A stretch of 34,853 nucleotides of DNA from Chloroflexi bacterium RBG_13_53_26. Lineage in GTDB: Bacteria; Chloroflexota; Dehalococcoidia; UBA2247; RBG-13-53-26. The position numbers and the translations under genes were made by a program. The first letter of the stretch is position 1; every line of letters begins with the position of its first letter. Below are positions 16,322-25,062 of the stretch, in pieces. The notes below the pieces were generated by a model. It had not been told where the DNA came from. It saw nothing but the letters and a program-made list of their open reading frames with translations, and made no database searches. The DNA is taken from positions 1 through 34,853 of the forward strand of contig MGMW01000075.1 in assembly GCA_001795035.1 (NCBI GenBank), read 5' to 3'.

Positions 16322-16969
16322 ATGGCTCGATATACGGGACCGTATTGTCGACTATGTCGTCGTGTGGACGAGAAGCTGATGTTGAAAGGGGAGAGATGCG
16401 CGGGCCCTAAGTGTGCTTTGGAGAGGAGATCGATGGCCGCTGGGCAACGACGGGCTGGTCAACGAGGCACGGGTCGTCGTCCTCGCAAAATGTCTGACTA
16501 TGGAGTTCGACTCCGGGAGAAACAGAAGGCTAGGTATTCCTATGGGGTTCTGGAGCGGCAGTTCCGTCGGGTTTTTGCCGAAGCCCAAAAAACTCCGGGA
16601 AAGACTGGTGAGGCTTTGATACAATTGTTGGAGAGACGTCTGGATAATACCGTTTATCGAGCGGGCTTTGCCGAATCTCGAAACGAAGCGCGACAGTTGG
16701 TGCTTCATGGTCACGTGACCGTTAATCAACGCAGGGTCAATATCCCGTCGTTCTTGGTCAAGCCGGGTGATATTGTTGCTTGGAGTGAGAGAAGCATCAA
16801 CCAGGAACCCTACAAGAGTGCTTTGGAGGGGATCGATTCTAAAGTCATCCCGAGTTGGTTGAGCATAGACAAGAGTAACCTCTCTGGGAGGGTCTTGAGT
16901 CTTCCATTGATTGATGAAGTCGGTGCGAAATTCGATGGCAAGATGATAGTTGAACACTATTCTCGGTGA
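16322..16969 (+). CDS. rpsD: 30S ribosomal protein S4 (uS4), zinc form
   Basis: S4 nucleates 16S rRNA folding; in E. coli it represses the alpha operon. Four N-terminal cysteines (about C9, C12, C26 and C31) form the zinc site seen in Bacillus- and Thermus-type S4. The S4 RNA-binding domain is RLDNTVYRAGFAESRNEARQ, followed by VNQRRVNIPSFLVKPGD. The full-length product is 215 residues. Its TGA stop is followed at once by rpoA upstream bases. Confidence 0.98.
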   Translation: MARYTGPYCRLCRRVDEKLMLKGERCAGPKCALERRSMAAGQRRAGQRGTGRRPRKMSDYGVRLREKQKARYSYGVLERQFRRVFAEAQKTPGKTGEALIQLLERRLDNTVYRAGFAESRNEARQLVLHGHVTVNQRRVNIPSFLVKPGDIVAWSERSINQEPYKSALEGIDSKVIPSWLSIDKSNLSGRVLSLPLIDEVGAKFDGKMIVEHYSR

Positions 16970-16990
16970 TTGTGGAAGGAGGCTGTAGCT

Positions 16991-17935
16991 TTGTCTCACC
17001 TTGTTACACCAAGAGTTGAGTGCGTGGAAAGTACGGGCGACTATGGACGTTTTGTCGCCGAGCCGCTGGAAAGGGGCTTTGGGATTACCTTGGGTAATGC
17101 TTTGCGGAGGGTTCTTCTTAGCTCTCTTCTGGGGGCAGCAGTAGCCTGGGTGAGAATTGACGGCATCGATCACGAGTTTTCTACTATTCCCGACGTGAAA
17201 GAGGATGTTACGGAGTTTCTGCTGAATATCAAGGCTATACGTCTCCGTTCCACTAGCAAGAATGAGGGCAAACTCCGTCTTGAGGTGGAGGGCGAAAGAG
17301 TTGTTCATGCTGGCGATATTCAGCCATCAGCTGATTTCGAGGTTGTGAATCCGGAGCTTCACTTGGCGACTCTGGATTCGCCTGAGGCTAAGCTATACGT
17401 GGAGCTCAATGTAAAACTGGGGAAGGGGTATATTCCAGCCAGCACTCATGGTGATGGTTTGCCTATAGGTACAATCCCTGTGGATTCCATATTCACCCCG
17501 GTTCGGAAGGTCAATTATGTCGTGGAACCGGTTCATACCGGAGAGTACAGTGGTTATGAGAAGCTGGTCCTTGATATTTGGACCGATGGCACTGTGCCGG
17601 TGTTGGAGGCGCTCAGTCAGAGTGCCCAGATATTGAGGGAGCAGCTATCCTTTTTCACTTCCCTTGTCCTAGCTCCCATGGTTGAGACTGAGCAGGCAAT
17701 TGGTGGTGTTTCGATTGAACAGTATGAGATGCCTTTGGAACAACTTGGACTCTCGCCTCGCGTATTCAATTGCCTGAGAAGAAATAAGATCAGTAAGGTA
17801 GGCGAATTGCTTGAGAAGAGTGAGAAAGACCTTCTGTCATTGAAGAAGTTTGGACGGAAGTCTGTAGAGGAATTGCAGGAACAGTTGGAAGAAATGGGCT
17901 TGAGTTTAAGATCGGAAAAGGACGATGAGGCATAG
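16991..17935 (+). CDS. rpoA: RNA polymerase alpha subunit
   Basis: Alpha dimerises to start RNA polymerase assembly, and its C-terminal domain binds UP elements and activators. I place the start at TTG 16991, because a perfect AGGAGG (16977-16982) lies eight bases upstream; this gives 314 residues, the usual length. A TTG at 16970 is in frame but would place the ribosome-binding site inside the gene. The N-terminal domain has RGFGITLGNALRRVLLSS; the alpha-CTD helix-hairpin-helix is around LKKFGRKSVEELQEQL. Its end overlaps rplQ by 11 nt. Confidence 0.98.
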   Translation: MSHLVTPRVECVESTGDYGRFVAEPLERGFGITLGNALRRVLLSSLLGAAVAWVRIDGIDHEFSTIPDVKEDVTEFLLNIKAIRLRSTSKNEGKLRLEVEGERVVHAGDIQPSADFEVVNPELHLATLDSPEAKLYVELNVKLGKGYIPASTHGDGLPIGTIPVDSIFTPVRKVNYVVEPVHTGEYSGYEKLVLDIWTDGTVPVLEALSQSAQILREQLSFFTSLVLAPMVETEQAIGGVSIEQYEMPLEQLGLSPRVFNCLRRNKISKVGELLEKSEKDLLSLKKFGRKSVEELQEQLEEMGLSLRSEKDDEA

Positions 17936-18278
17936 AGTAGCCGGAAGAAGGTTCTCCAGGAGTAGTGGTCACAGAATGGCGCTATATCGCAATTTGATTG
18001 GCGAAGTGTTGCAGCATGAGAGGATTGTTACTACAGAGGCAAAGGCGAAGGAAGTGAGGGGTATGGTGGATAGGGTGATCACTCTTGGGAAAGTGGGTAG
18101 CCTCCACGCTCGCAGACAGGCGTTGACTGTGGTAAGCGACAAGAGACTGATCGACAAGGCTTTCGACGAACTTGCCCCAAGATATGCAAGTCGCAGTGGC
18201 GGATACACGCGTGTCCTTAAGTTGGGAGCCCGGCCGGGTGATGGTGCCCCAATGGCAATAATTGAGTTGGTGAAATAG
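17925..18278 (+). CDS. rplQ: 50S ribosomal protein L17 (bL17)
   Basis: L17 is a bacterial 50S protein near the tunnel exit. The N-terminus MRHRVAGRRFSRSSGHRMAL and the segment ERIVTTEAKAKEVR are family hallmarks, and it ends with YTRVLKLGARPGDGAPMAIIELV. At 117 residues it is full length. ATG 17925 is inside the 3' end of rpoA. Confidence 0.98.
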   Translation: MRHRVAGRRFSRSSGHRMALYRNLIGEVLQHERIVTTEAKAKEVRGMVDRVITLGKVGSLHARRQALTVVSDKRLIDKAFDELAPRYASRSGGYTRVLKLGARPGDGAPMAIIELVK

Positions 18279-18329
18279 GGTTGGATTGAGGAGTAATACA
18301 TCCGGAATTCAGAGGCACTCAGAAGAATT

Positions 18330-19088
18330 GTGTTGATTATGGAATATGATGGCACCAGATATCACGGTTCCCAATATCAGGATAATGCTACGACCATTCA
18401 GGGGGAAACGGAGCATGCCTTGTATAGACTCACAGGCGAGGAAACCCGTGTTTCTATGGCAAGTCGGACCGATGCCGGAGTTCATGCCAGAGGTCAGGTC
18501 GTTGGTTTCAGGACGAGGATGGCTCTGTCTGTCAGGACTTGGGTTAGGGCCTTGAATTTCTATCTACCGAAGGATATATCGGCTAGTGTTGCCTATGAGG
18601 CGGCTATTGATTTCGATGTCCGGCGTGATGCGATACGTCGCGAGTATCGGTATTGTATCTTGAACAGATTGACGGCGTCTGCCCTTTGGAGGAATTTTTG
18701 TGAATTTGTTAGCTGGCCTTTGGACATCGATGCTATGAACGAAGCCTGCAAGGTTCTTGTCGGGGAGCATGATTTTGCTCCTTTCTCGTTTGTGGTAGAT
18801 GGCCGACCGACGCTTCGCCAAGTATTCGGTGCTGAAGTAACTAAGAAGAGAGACTTGGTGATGTTCGATATGTCAGCAGATTCTTTTCTGCCACATCAAA
18901 TACGCAATACCGTGGGAGGCCTGATCAAAGTTGGGTTAGGCAAGATGAAAAGCGGAAGCTTCTGTGAACTGGCCTCCTCAGGCCAAGCAGGGATCGTAGG
19001 CCCGGCTGCTCCCGCCCGAGGGCTATGTCTGATGGGGGTCAGGTATGTAGACTTTCCCCCTGCACAAGGGGAGATTGAGGAGAGATAA
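18330..19088 (+). CDS. truA: tRNA pseudouridine(38-40) synthase TruA
   Basis: TruA makes pseudouridine at positions 38-40 of tRNA anticodon stems. The catalytic Asp is in ASRTDAGVHA (D48 from GTG 18330), and HQIRNTVGGL near the C-terminus is also conserved. The first standard start codon is GTG 18330, but in-frame residues RRI before it look like part of the family N-terminus. A strong GAGGAG (18288-18293) points instead to ATC at 18300, so the true start is uncertain. It ends by sharing TAATG with rplM. Confidence 0.93.
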   Translation: MLIMEYDGTRYHGSQYQDNATTIQGETEHALYRLTGEETRVSMASRTDAGVHARGQVVGFRTRMALSVRTWVRALNFYLPKDISASVAYEAAIDFDVRRDAIRREYRYCILNRLTASALWRNFCEFVSWPLDIDAMNEACKVLVGEHDFAPFSFVVDGRPTLRQVFGAEVTKKRDLVMFDMSADSFLPHQIRNTVGGLIKVGLGKMKSGSFCELASSGQAGIVGPAAPARGLCLMGVRYVDFPPAQGEIEER

Positions 19089-19513
19089 TGACCTATAGCA
19101 TGAAGGGTTCTGATATAGAGCATAGATGGCATGTCATGGATGCTTCAGGGAAAACTCTTGGCAGACTAGCTACCGAGGTGGCTAGATTGCTGCAGGGGAA
19201 AAATAAGCCCATGTATTCCAGACACCTCGATAACGGCGATTTTGTGATAGTCATAAATGCAGCCAAGGTCTGTGTGACGGGCAAGAAATCAGAACAGAAG
19301 ATTTATTATCGGCATACTCAGTATCCTGGAGGATTGAGGAGCACTACCTTCGCTAAGATGATAGAGACACATCCTGTTCGTGTAGTTGAGCATGCAGTAA
19401 AAGGAATGCTCCCTCATAACCGTCAAGGGCGTGCCATGGCAAGAAGACTTAAGGTCTATCCTGAAGGTGCTCACCCGCATCAGGCTCAGATCAAGGCCGA
19501 GAGGGAGGGGTAG
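19088..19513 (+). CDS. rplM: 50S ribosomal protein L13 (uL13)
   Basis: L13 is an early 50S assembly protein. W(H)VMDASGKTLGRLATEVARLL, the NGDFVIVINAAKV strand, the YYRHTQYPGG loop and AVKGMLPHNRQGR match the family. The 141-residue length is typical. ATG 19088 overlaps the truA stop by one base; truA-rplM-rpsI is a common bacterial order. Confidence 0.98.
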   Translation: MTYSMKGSDIEHRWHVMDASGKTLGRLATEVARLLQGKNKPMYSRHLDNGDFVIVINAAKVCVTGKKSEQKIYYRHTQYPGGLRSTTFAKMIETHPVRVVEHAVKGMLPHNRQGRAMARRLKVYPEGAHPHQAQIKAEREG

Positions 19514-19514
19514 A

Positions 19515-19910
19515 ATGGCTGAACCAAGGTATTCCTACGGAACAGGCAAGAGGAAAACGGCTATTGCCCGAGTGAGACTGCTGGCAGGGAGTGGCAGTGT
19601 AGTTGTCAACGGCAGGTCCTTTCAGGAGTTCTTCCCGAGTCTTGCTCTACAAAACGTAGCACTTGAACCGTTGAAAGTCACTGGCACTTTAAGTAGATTG
19701 GATGCGACAGTTAAGGTACAGGGGGGGGGAGTGATGGGACAAGCCGGAGCTCTTCGTCTTGGCATTGCCCGGGCCTTGGTGGCATCTGATGAAGGGCTTA
19801 GGGCGGTTTTGCGCCAGCATGGATTGCTCACCAGGGATGCGAGAATAAAGGAGCGCAAGAAGTACGGACTGAAACGCGCTCGTAAGGCACCTCAGTATAC
19901 TAAGAGGTAG
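19515..19910 (+). CDS. rpsI: 30S ribosomal protein S9 (uS9)
   Basis: The C-terminal tail of S9 touches P-site tRNA. I start at ATG 19515 (MAEPRYSYGTGKRKTAIARV), one base after the rplM stop, with GAGGGAGGGG upstream. GGGVMGQAGALRLGIARAL and the closing KKYGLKRARKAPQYTKR confirm the family. It is 131 residues long and is the last gene of the super-operon. I see no hairpin with a T-run in the 82-nt convergent gap that follows, so the terminator is unknown. Confidence 0.98.
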   Translation: MAEPRYSYGTGKRKTAIARVRLLAGSGSVVVNGRSFQEFFPSLALQNVALEPLKVTGTLSRLDATVKVQGGGVMGQAGALRLGIARALVASDEGLRAVLRQHGLLTRDARIKERKKYGLKRARKAPQYTKR

Positions 19911-19992
19911 TCATCTGATCCGGGGTTGGCTTGAACCTGTCAACATTGGAGATGGGCCCGGGAGGACTTTAGGGGTTGCAGGTCAGGACCAC

Positions 19993-21054
19993 CTAGAATT
20001 CGGCAAGGCGAGATTTCAAGTAGTCTATCGGAGCCACTTGTGTTGGGTCAACCCCGTTCAATATGGCCAGGTAGAAGCTAACGTAATCTCCAAGGAGAAC
20101 CAACCCTATCATTTGGGCTAGGGCACTTTTGCCTGTTGCTTCCACTGTCTGGTGTTTGACTGCTTCCTTGGCAAGGATTTCGGCGGTAAGTCGGTAGCGG
20201 ATTGAAACACGGGGGTGAAGCAATGAGGAGTGCAGCAGGACTACCATGGTTCCCCGTCGAATCTCAGCAGGAAGCTGATAGCCTACCACGGCGTTATGAT
20301 CAAGCTCTGGCAGAATCTCGTAGAAAGCCCAGACTTTGCTGTTTTCGTTAAGCTGAGCTTTCCAGCGCTGTGCAACTTCTGAGAGCAAACCTGCTCCGTA
20401 GACTACTGCTAGATGACTATGTAGCTCGGTTGCCAGTTGCTTGGCTGGGTTGGAAGCAAGCGGTACTGTTTCATTGATGTTGTTCGAGACCGTTTTCAGG
20501 ACCTGTAACACTTCCTTCATGTTGTCTGATTTGTCCCGAATCAGGCCAAGGATATTGAAAACACCAAGCAACGAGACAAAGCCGTAGGGGAAGGCAACTC
20601 GCGGTGGCGCTCTGTAGTCTATTGGGAGGATCGGAAATCCTTCCCTTTCGGCCAGTTCTCTTAGTATCCCGCCGGCGGTGAGAACCAGTTTCTTGGCCTC
20701 AGTTTTCAAAGATTCAGTGAAGGAAGAAATAGTCTCTTCAGTGTTGCCGGAGTAGCTTGAGAAAATCAGAAGAGTGTCCTTGTCAACGAAGGGGGGCAAT
20801 CCGTAGTCGCGATGTATCCAAACTGGTAGCCTATTTTCCAGAGTGGCGATGCGATGCATAAACTCGCCTCCAATGGCGGACCCTCCCATTCCTGATATGA
20901 TGATTTTCCCAACCTTGGCATAGTCTTGTGGCAGGGAAAGCTTCAAGGAACTGTTCCATGCTCTCTCGCACTGTTCTGGAAACTGGTGAAGGTGTTGAAG
21001 CATTCCTGAAGGGTCTAGTCGCTGGTAGACAGGAAGTTTATCCAGTTTGCTCAC
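19993..21054 (-). CDS. Bifunctional phosphoglucose/phosphomannose isomerase (SIS fold)
   Basis: This enzyme interconverts fructose-6-P with glucose-6-P and mannose-6-P. The 353-residue protein has the first SIS domain signature GMGGSAIGGE (55-64), the phosphate loop SSYSGNTEET (99-108), the motif PRVAFPYGF (151-159), and the catalytic region NENSK...PELDHN (236-254). It ends VAPIDYLKSRLAEF, typical of the archaeal/Chloroflexota-type PGI/PMI. The start is GTG at 21054, with AGGGG upstream, three bases after the mutase stop, so the two form an operon supplying mannose- and glucose-phosphates. Confidence 0.93.
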   Translation of the reverse strand: MSKLDKLPVYQRLDPSGMLQHLHQFPEQCERAWNSSLKLSLPQDYAKVGKIIISGMGGSAIGGEFMHRIATLENRLPVWIHRDYGLPPFVDKDTLLIFSSYSGNTEETISSFTESLKTEAKKLVLTAGGILRELAEREGFPILPIDYRAPPRVAFPYGFVSLLGVFNILGLIRDKSDNMKEVLQVLKTVSNNINETVPLASNPAKQLATELHSHLAVVYGAGLLSEVAQRWKAQLNENSKVWAFYEILPELDHNAVVGYQLPAEIRRGTMVVLLHSSLLHPRVSIRYRLTAEILAKEAVKHQTVEATGKSALAQMIGLVLLGDYVSFYLAILNGVDPTQVAPIDYLKSRLAEF

Positions 21055-21057
21055 TAT

Positions 21058-22482
21058 CTAGACCCCTAGAATATCTCTACCCTGGGCAACTAGCGTCTTC
21101 GCCCTTTCCAGACTGCTGGCTTCAGCATATATGCGAAGAATGGGTTCTGTGCCAGAGAGACGGATGAGTAACCAAGAGCCATCTGCTAAGGAGAAGTGGA
21201 AGCCATCGATGGTATTGATCTTAAGGACCTCGGTATCTGCGATCCGGGATGGCGTTCTGTTGGCTAGGCGGCCAATGATCCTCTCACGGTCAGTGGGAGG
21301 AAACTCAAGATCGACACGCTGATAATGATGCGGCCCGACTTTGCTGTAGAGATAGTCGATGAGTTGCGAAGGAGTTCTCTTGAGCTTGTGCATAAGGTCG
21401 AGGAAGTATAGGCCAGCGAGGATACCATCGCGCTCAGGTAAATGACCCCTGAAGCCAAAACCGCTGCTTTCTTCACCGCCAATAAGAGCATTGTCGGTGA
21501 TCATCTTCGGCGCTACATATTTGAAGCCTACTCGCGTTTCGTAGACTGGCACATTGTAGATATCCCCCAGCTTGTACAGCATGCTGCTTGTGGTGAGCGT
21601 CTTGACGATAGGGCCGCGCTCTCCGCGTACCTCCAGCAGGTAAAGGGCAAGTAGGGCAAATATCTGCAAAGGTGTTAGCGGATTGCCCATCTCATCTACA
21701 ACGCCAATACGGTCGGCATCACCGTCTGTAGCGAGTCCGACATCTGATTTGCTTGTCCCGACCAGAGTGGCAAGCTTTGATAGGTGGCGAGCGATTGGTT
21801 CAGGCTGAATTCCTGGAAAGATAGGATTTCGTTCTCCATTGATCTCAGTCACTTCGGTTCTGCTGCCTTTAAGAAGCTTCTTGAAGTAGCCAGTTCCTGC
21901 CCCAAACATAGAATCTACCACTATGTTCAAACCGGCTCGGCGTAGATTGCCCAGGTCGACTAACTGGGCTATGTGCTTATCGTAGACTGGCACCGGATTA
22001 AGATACTCGATGAGTCCCTTATCGAGGCCATCTCTTAGAGATAGAACCTTTACTCTGTCTTGGGTGATGATCTGGGGTAAGCGTGATTCTATATCGGCTT
22101 CAACATCAGTTGGCGCACTGGCACCGTCTGCAGTCTTTATCTTGAAACCATTCCACTGAGCCGGGTTGTGACTGGCGGTAATAATGATTGCCCCAGCAGC
22201 TTTCTGGTTTATTGTTGCGTAGCTCACAACTGGTGTGGGGGTAGCCTGTGTACAAAGGTACACCCTGATATTGTTGGCGGCTATTACCTCAGCGGCTACT
22301 GCAGCAAAATCCTCGGAGGCAAAACGAGTATCATAGCCTATGACCAGACCTTGAGAGGCTAGCCCTCTATCACAAAGATGGTCGGCGACACTTTGTGCAC
22401 AATATCTGACATTGCTGAAAGTGAAATCATCGGCAATGATTCCACGCCAGCCGTCAGTACCGAACTTGATTGCCGGTTGCAT
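21058..22482 (-). CDS. Phosphomannomutase/phosphoglucomutase (alpha-D-phosphohexomutase)
   Basis: It moves phosphate between C6 and C1 of mannose or glucose. The four family sites are present in 474 residues: phosphoserine loop TASHNP (S104), metal loop DGDADRIG (D253, D255, D257), sugar loop GGEESSG (335-341) and phosphate-binding RLSGTEP near the C-terminus. The sugar loop GEESSG suits glucose/mannose mutases better than glucosamine mutases; substrate choice is inferred. It lies 26 nt after metK and just before the isomerase on the minus strand. Confidence 0.93.
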   Translation of the reverse strand: MQPAIKFGTDGWRGIIADDFTFSNVRYCAQSVADHLCDRGLASQGLVIGYDTRFASEDFAAVAAEVIAANNIRVYLCTQATPTPVVSYATINQKAAGAIIITASHNPAQWNGFKIKTADGASAPTDVEADIESRLPQIITQDRVKVLSLRDGLDKGLIEYLNPVPVYDKHIAQLVDLGNLRRAGLNIVVDSMFGAGTGYFKKLLKGSRTEVTEINGERNPIFPGIQPEPIARHLSKLATLVGTSKSDVGLATDGDADRIGVVDEMGNPLTPLQIFALLALYLLEVRGERGPIVKTLTTSSMLYKLGDIYNVPVYETRVGFKYVAPKMITDNALIGGEESSGFGFRGHLPERDGILAGLYFLDLMHKLKRTPSQLIDYLYSKVGPHHYQRVDLEFPPTDRERIIGRLANRTPSRIADTEVLKINTIDGFHFSLADGSWLLIRLSGTEPILRIYAEASSLERAKTLVAQGRDILGV

Positions 22483-22508
22483 GTCGTCTTATTGCGATTG
22501 GGCTAGGA

Positions 22509-23747
22509 TTATCTCTGAAGCGAGCCACTTGCCTTGGCCAACTCTACGTCGGCCTGAAGCAGTGCTACTCTGTCTGTTTTTTCCCAGGGAAGTTCGAGGT
22601 CATCCCGCCCGAAGTGACCATAGGCAGCAGTCTGCTTATAGATCGGGCGGCGGAGCCCGAGTGATTCGATGATAGCTCCTGGCCGAAAATCGAAGTGCTT
22701 CTTTATGAGGCTCAGAATGACCTCTTCATCTACCTTGGCAGTCCCGAAGGTTTCGATGGAGATTGACAGAGGATGGGCGATTCCGATGGCATAGGAGACT
22801 TGAATTTCAAGGCGTTTGGCAAGACCTGCAGCGACAGCATTCTTGGCAACATAGCGGGCAAAATAGGCAGCGGAGCGATCTACTTTGGTGGGGTCTTTCC
22901 CTGAAAAGGCGCCTCCACCATGTCTGGCGATACCTCCATAGGTATCTACCAGTATTTTGCGGCCTGTGAGGCCGGCGTCTCCCATTGGGCCACCGACTAC
23001 GAAGCGTCCGGTGGCATTGATATGGTATTTGGTTCTCTTGTCCATAAGATGGCTAGGTATCACATTCTTGATCACCATCTCATGTATATCACGATGGATG
23101 ATATCGTTGCTTACAGTCTCGCTGTGCTGGGCAGCGATAACCACTGAGTCCACTCGTTTAGGGACGCCATGGCTATACTCAACGGTTACCTGTGACTTTC
23201 CATCAGGGCGTAGATAGGGCAGCGTTCCATCCTTTCTTACCTCGGCTAGACGTTTGCAGAGCTTATGAGCCAGCGAAATAGTTAGAGGCATTAGTTCAGA
23301 GGTTTCATCGCAAGCGAAGCCTATCATCATCCCTTGGTCTCCGGCACCCAAGCTATCTACCTCATTTGAATTGTTTGTCTTTTGCCTTGACTCTTGTGCA
23401 TGGTTTACACCCATGGCGATGTCCTGCGATTGCTCTTTGATGGAGGTAATCACACCGCAGGTTTCACCATCAAATCCATATTTAGCACGGGTGTATCCTA
23501 TCTCCCACACCGTATCCCTGACGATCTGCGGTATCTCAACATAACAGCCGGTCGTAATCTCTCCCGTCACGATGACTAAGCCGGTGGTAGCCATGGTCTC
23601 GCAGGCCACTCTGGCCATTGGGTCTTTGGCCAGAATAGCATCAAGGACAGCGTCTGAAATAAGATCGCAAACCTTATCGGGATGCCCCTCGGTCACGGAT
23701 TCCGAGCTCAGCATATACGAGGGGGATTTCATGAAGTTCAGAGTCAT
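22509..23747 (-). CDS. metK: S-adenosylmethionine synthetase
   Basis: MetK makes SAM from methionine and ATP. Diagnostic sites are SSESVTEGHPDKVCDLISDAV, GAGDQGMMIGFA, the ATP loop GGGAFSGKDPTKVDRSAAY and the central GRFVVGGPMGDAGLTGRK. I start at ATG 23747 because GAGGAGAGG (23752-23760) sits directly upstream, giving 412 residues; an ATG 15 bases downstream is also possible. A longer in-frame extension runs into ahcY and is not MetK-like. It follows ahcY by 29 nt. Confidence 0.97.
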   Translation of the reverse strand: MTLNFMKSPSYMLSSESVTEGHPDKVCDLISDAVLDAILAKDPMARVACETMATTGLVIVTGEITTGCYVEIPQIVRDTVWEIGYTRAKYGFDGETCGVITSIKEQSQDIAMGVNHAQESRQKTNNSNEVDSLGAGDQGMMIGFACDETSELMPLTISLAHKLCKRLAEVRKDGTLPYLRPDGKSQVTVEYSHGVPKRVDSVVIAAQHSETVSNDIIHRDIHEMVIKNVIPSHLMDKRTKYHINATGRFVVGGPMGDAGLTGRKILVDTYGGIARHGGGAFSGKDPTKVDRSAAYFARYVAKNAVAAGLAKRLEIQVSYAIGIAHPLSISIETFGTAKVDEEVILSLIKKHFDFRPGAIIESLGLRRPIYKQTAAYGHFGRDDLELPWEKTDRVALLQADVELAKASGSLQR

Positions 23748-23776
23748 TTTGCCTCTCCTCCAGTCAGTAGATTGAA

Positions 23777-25048
23777 TTAGGTGCCCAGTTCCCAACTCTC
23801 CAGGTATTGTGCCTGTTCACGAGTTAACTTGTCAATATTGATGCCCATTGAGCGCAATTTCAGTCGGCCCACCTCTTGATCAATCGCTTTTGGTACGGGG
23901 TAGACTGCGGGCGAGACGTTTTTTTTCTGGCGGAATATGTATTCGGCACACAGGGCCTGGTTTGCGAAACTCATGTCCATCACACTGGCCGGATGCCCTT
24001 CGGCTGCGGCTAGATTAATCAGCCTTCCGTCAGCCAAGAGATAGAGTCGTCTTCCATCTCTTAGATTATACTCCTCGACAAAAGGACGAATGTCTCTTTT
24101 CTTGACTGTCATGCTTTCCAAAGCAGGGATATTTATTTCTACGTTGAAATGACCACTGTTGGCTAGAATAGCACCGTCTTTCATGGACTGCAGGTGGGGC
24201 TTATCAATGATACTCAATCCACCAGTAATAGTAATGAAAACATCACCAATTCTGGCTGCCTTCAGGAGTGGCATTATCTGATAGCCATCCATGACGGCTT
24301 CCAGGGCGTGCACGGGGTTGATCTCAGTTATTATTACCTGCGCTCCCATGCCTCGTGCTCGCATGGCTATGCCTCGTCCACACCAACCATACCCACATAC
24401 CACAACCTTCTTTCCGGCCCAAAGAATATTGGTGGCCCTGGTTATACCATCAATCGTACTCTGACCTGTGCCATAGCGATTGTCAAAGAAATGCTTGGTT
24501 TCGGCATCATTTACGGCAATAATGGGATACTTCAGCTTGCCATTCTTTGCCATGCTACGCAGCCTGATGATGCCTGTGGTGGTTTCCTCCATGCCTCCAA
24601 TTACATCAGCGGTTATAGCACCCTTTGTCTTGTGCAGGCCAGTGACTAAATCGGCACCGTCATCGATAGTTATCTGGGGCTTATGTGCCAGAGCAGCACG
24701 AATATGCTTGTAGTAGGTATCACCATCCTCTCCTTTGATGGCGTAGACGGGTATCCCATGTTCCAGCATGGCAGCAGCTACGTCATCCTGGGTGCTGAGT
24801 GGATTTGAGGCACATAGCACGAGGTCAGCCCCCCCAGCCTTGAGGGTCAGAGCCAGGTTGGCGGTCTCTGTGGTAATGTGCAGACAAGCGGAGATCCTGG
24901 CTCCTTGGAGAGGTTTCTTCCTGGCGAATCTCTTTCTCAGCAGCTGCAATACCGGCATCTCGCGAGATGCCCATTCAATGCGCAACTCGCCTTGTGGGGC
25001 GAGAGAGGGGTCCTTAACATCACCATGAACGACCGGGTTTCTTTTCAT
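23777..25048 (-). CDS. ahcY: Adenosylhomocysteinase (S-adenosylhomocysteine hydrolase)
   Basis: AhcY splits S-adenosylhomocysteine into adenosine and homocysteine, relieving product inhibition of methyltransferases. The NAD-binding loop GYGWCGRG is at 219-226, and catalytic K185 and D189 lie in the TKHFFDNRYGTGQS segment; HFNVEI and the NLAAAEGHPASVMD region follow. ATG 25048 is chosen for the GGGGGAG immediately upstream, giving 423 residues. This is the short form without the roughly 40-residue insert of the eukaryote/proteobacterial type. It forms an operon with metK. Confidence 0.97.
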   Translation of the reverse strand: MKRNPVVHGDVKDPSLAPQGELRIEWASREMPVLQLLRKRFARKKPLQGARISACLHITTETANLALTLKAGGADLVLCASNPLSTQDDVAAAMLEHGIPVYAIKGEDGDTYYKHIRAALAHKPQITIDDGADLVTGLHKTKGAITADVIGGMEETTTGIIRLRSMAKNGKLKYPIIAVNDAETKHFFDNRYGTGQSTIDGITRATNILWAGKKVVVCGYGWCGRGIAMRARGMGAQVIITEINPVHALEAVMDGYQIMPLLKAARIGDVFITITGGLSIIDKPHLQSMKDGAILANSGHFNVEINIPALESMTVKKRDIRPFVEEYNLRDGRRLYLLADGRLINLAAAEGHPASVMDMSFANQALCAEYIFRQKKNVSPAVYPVPKAIDQEVGRLKLRSMGINIDKLTREQAQYLESWELGT

Positions 25049-25062
25049 ACAATTCTCCCCCT

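Noticed and set aside
16352..17308. Long minus-strand open frame opposite rpsD/rpoA (318 codons)
   Set aside because: It covers two conserved genes in antisense with no family resemblance; a shadow.
19911..19992. Terminator after rpsI
   Set aside because: A short GTTGGC/GTCAAC pairing is possible, but there is no T-run on either strand, so I do not call it.
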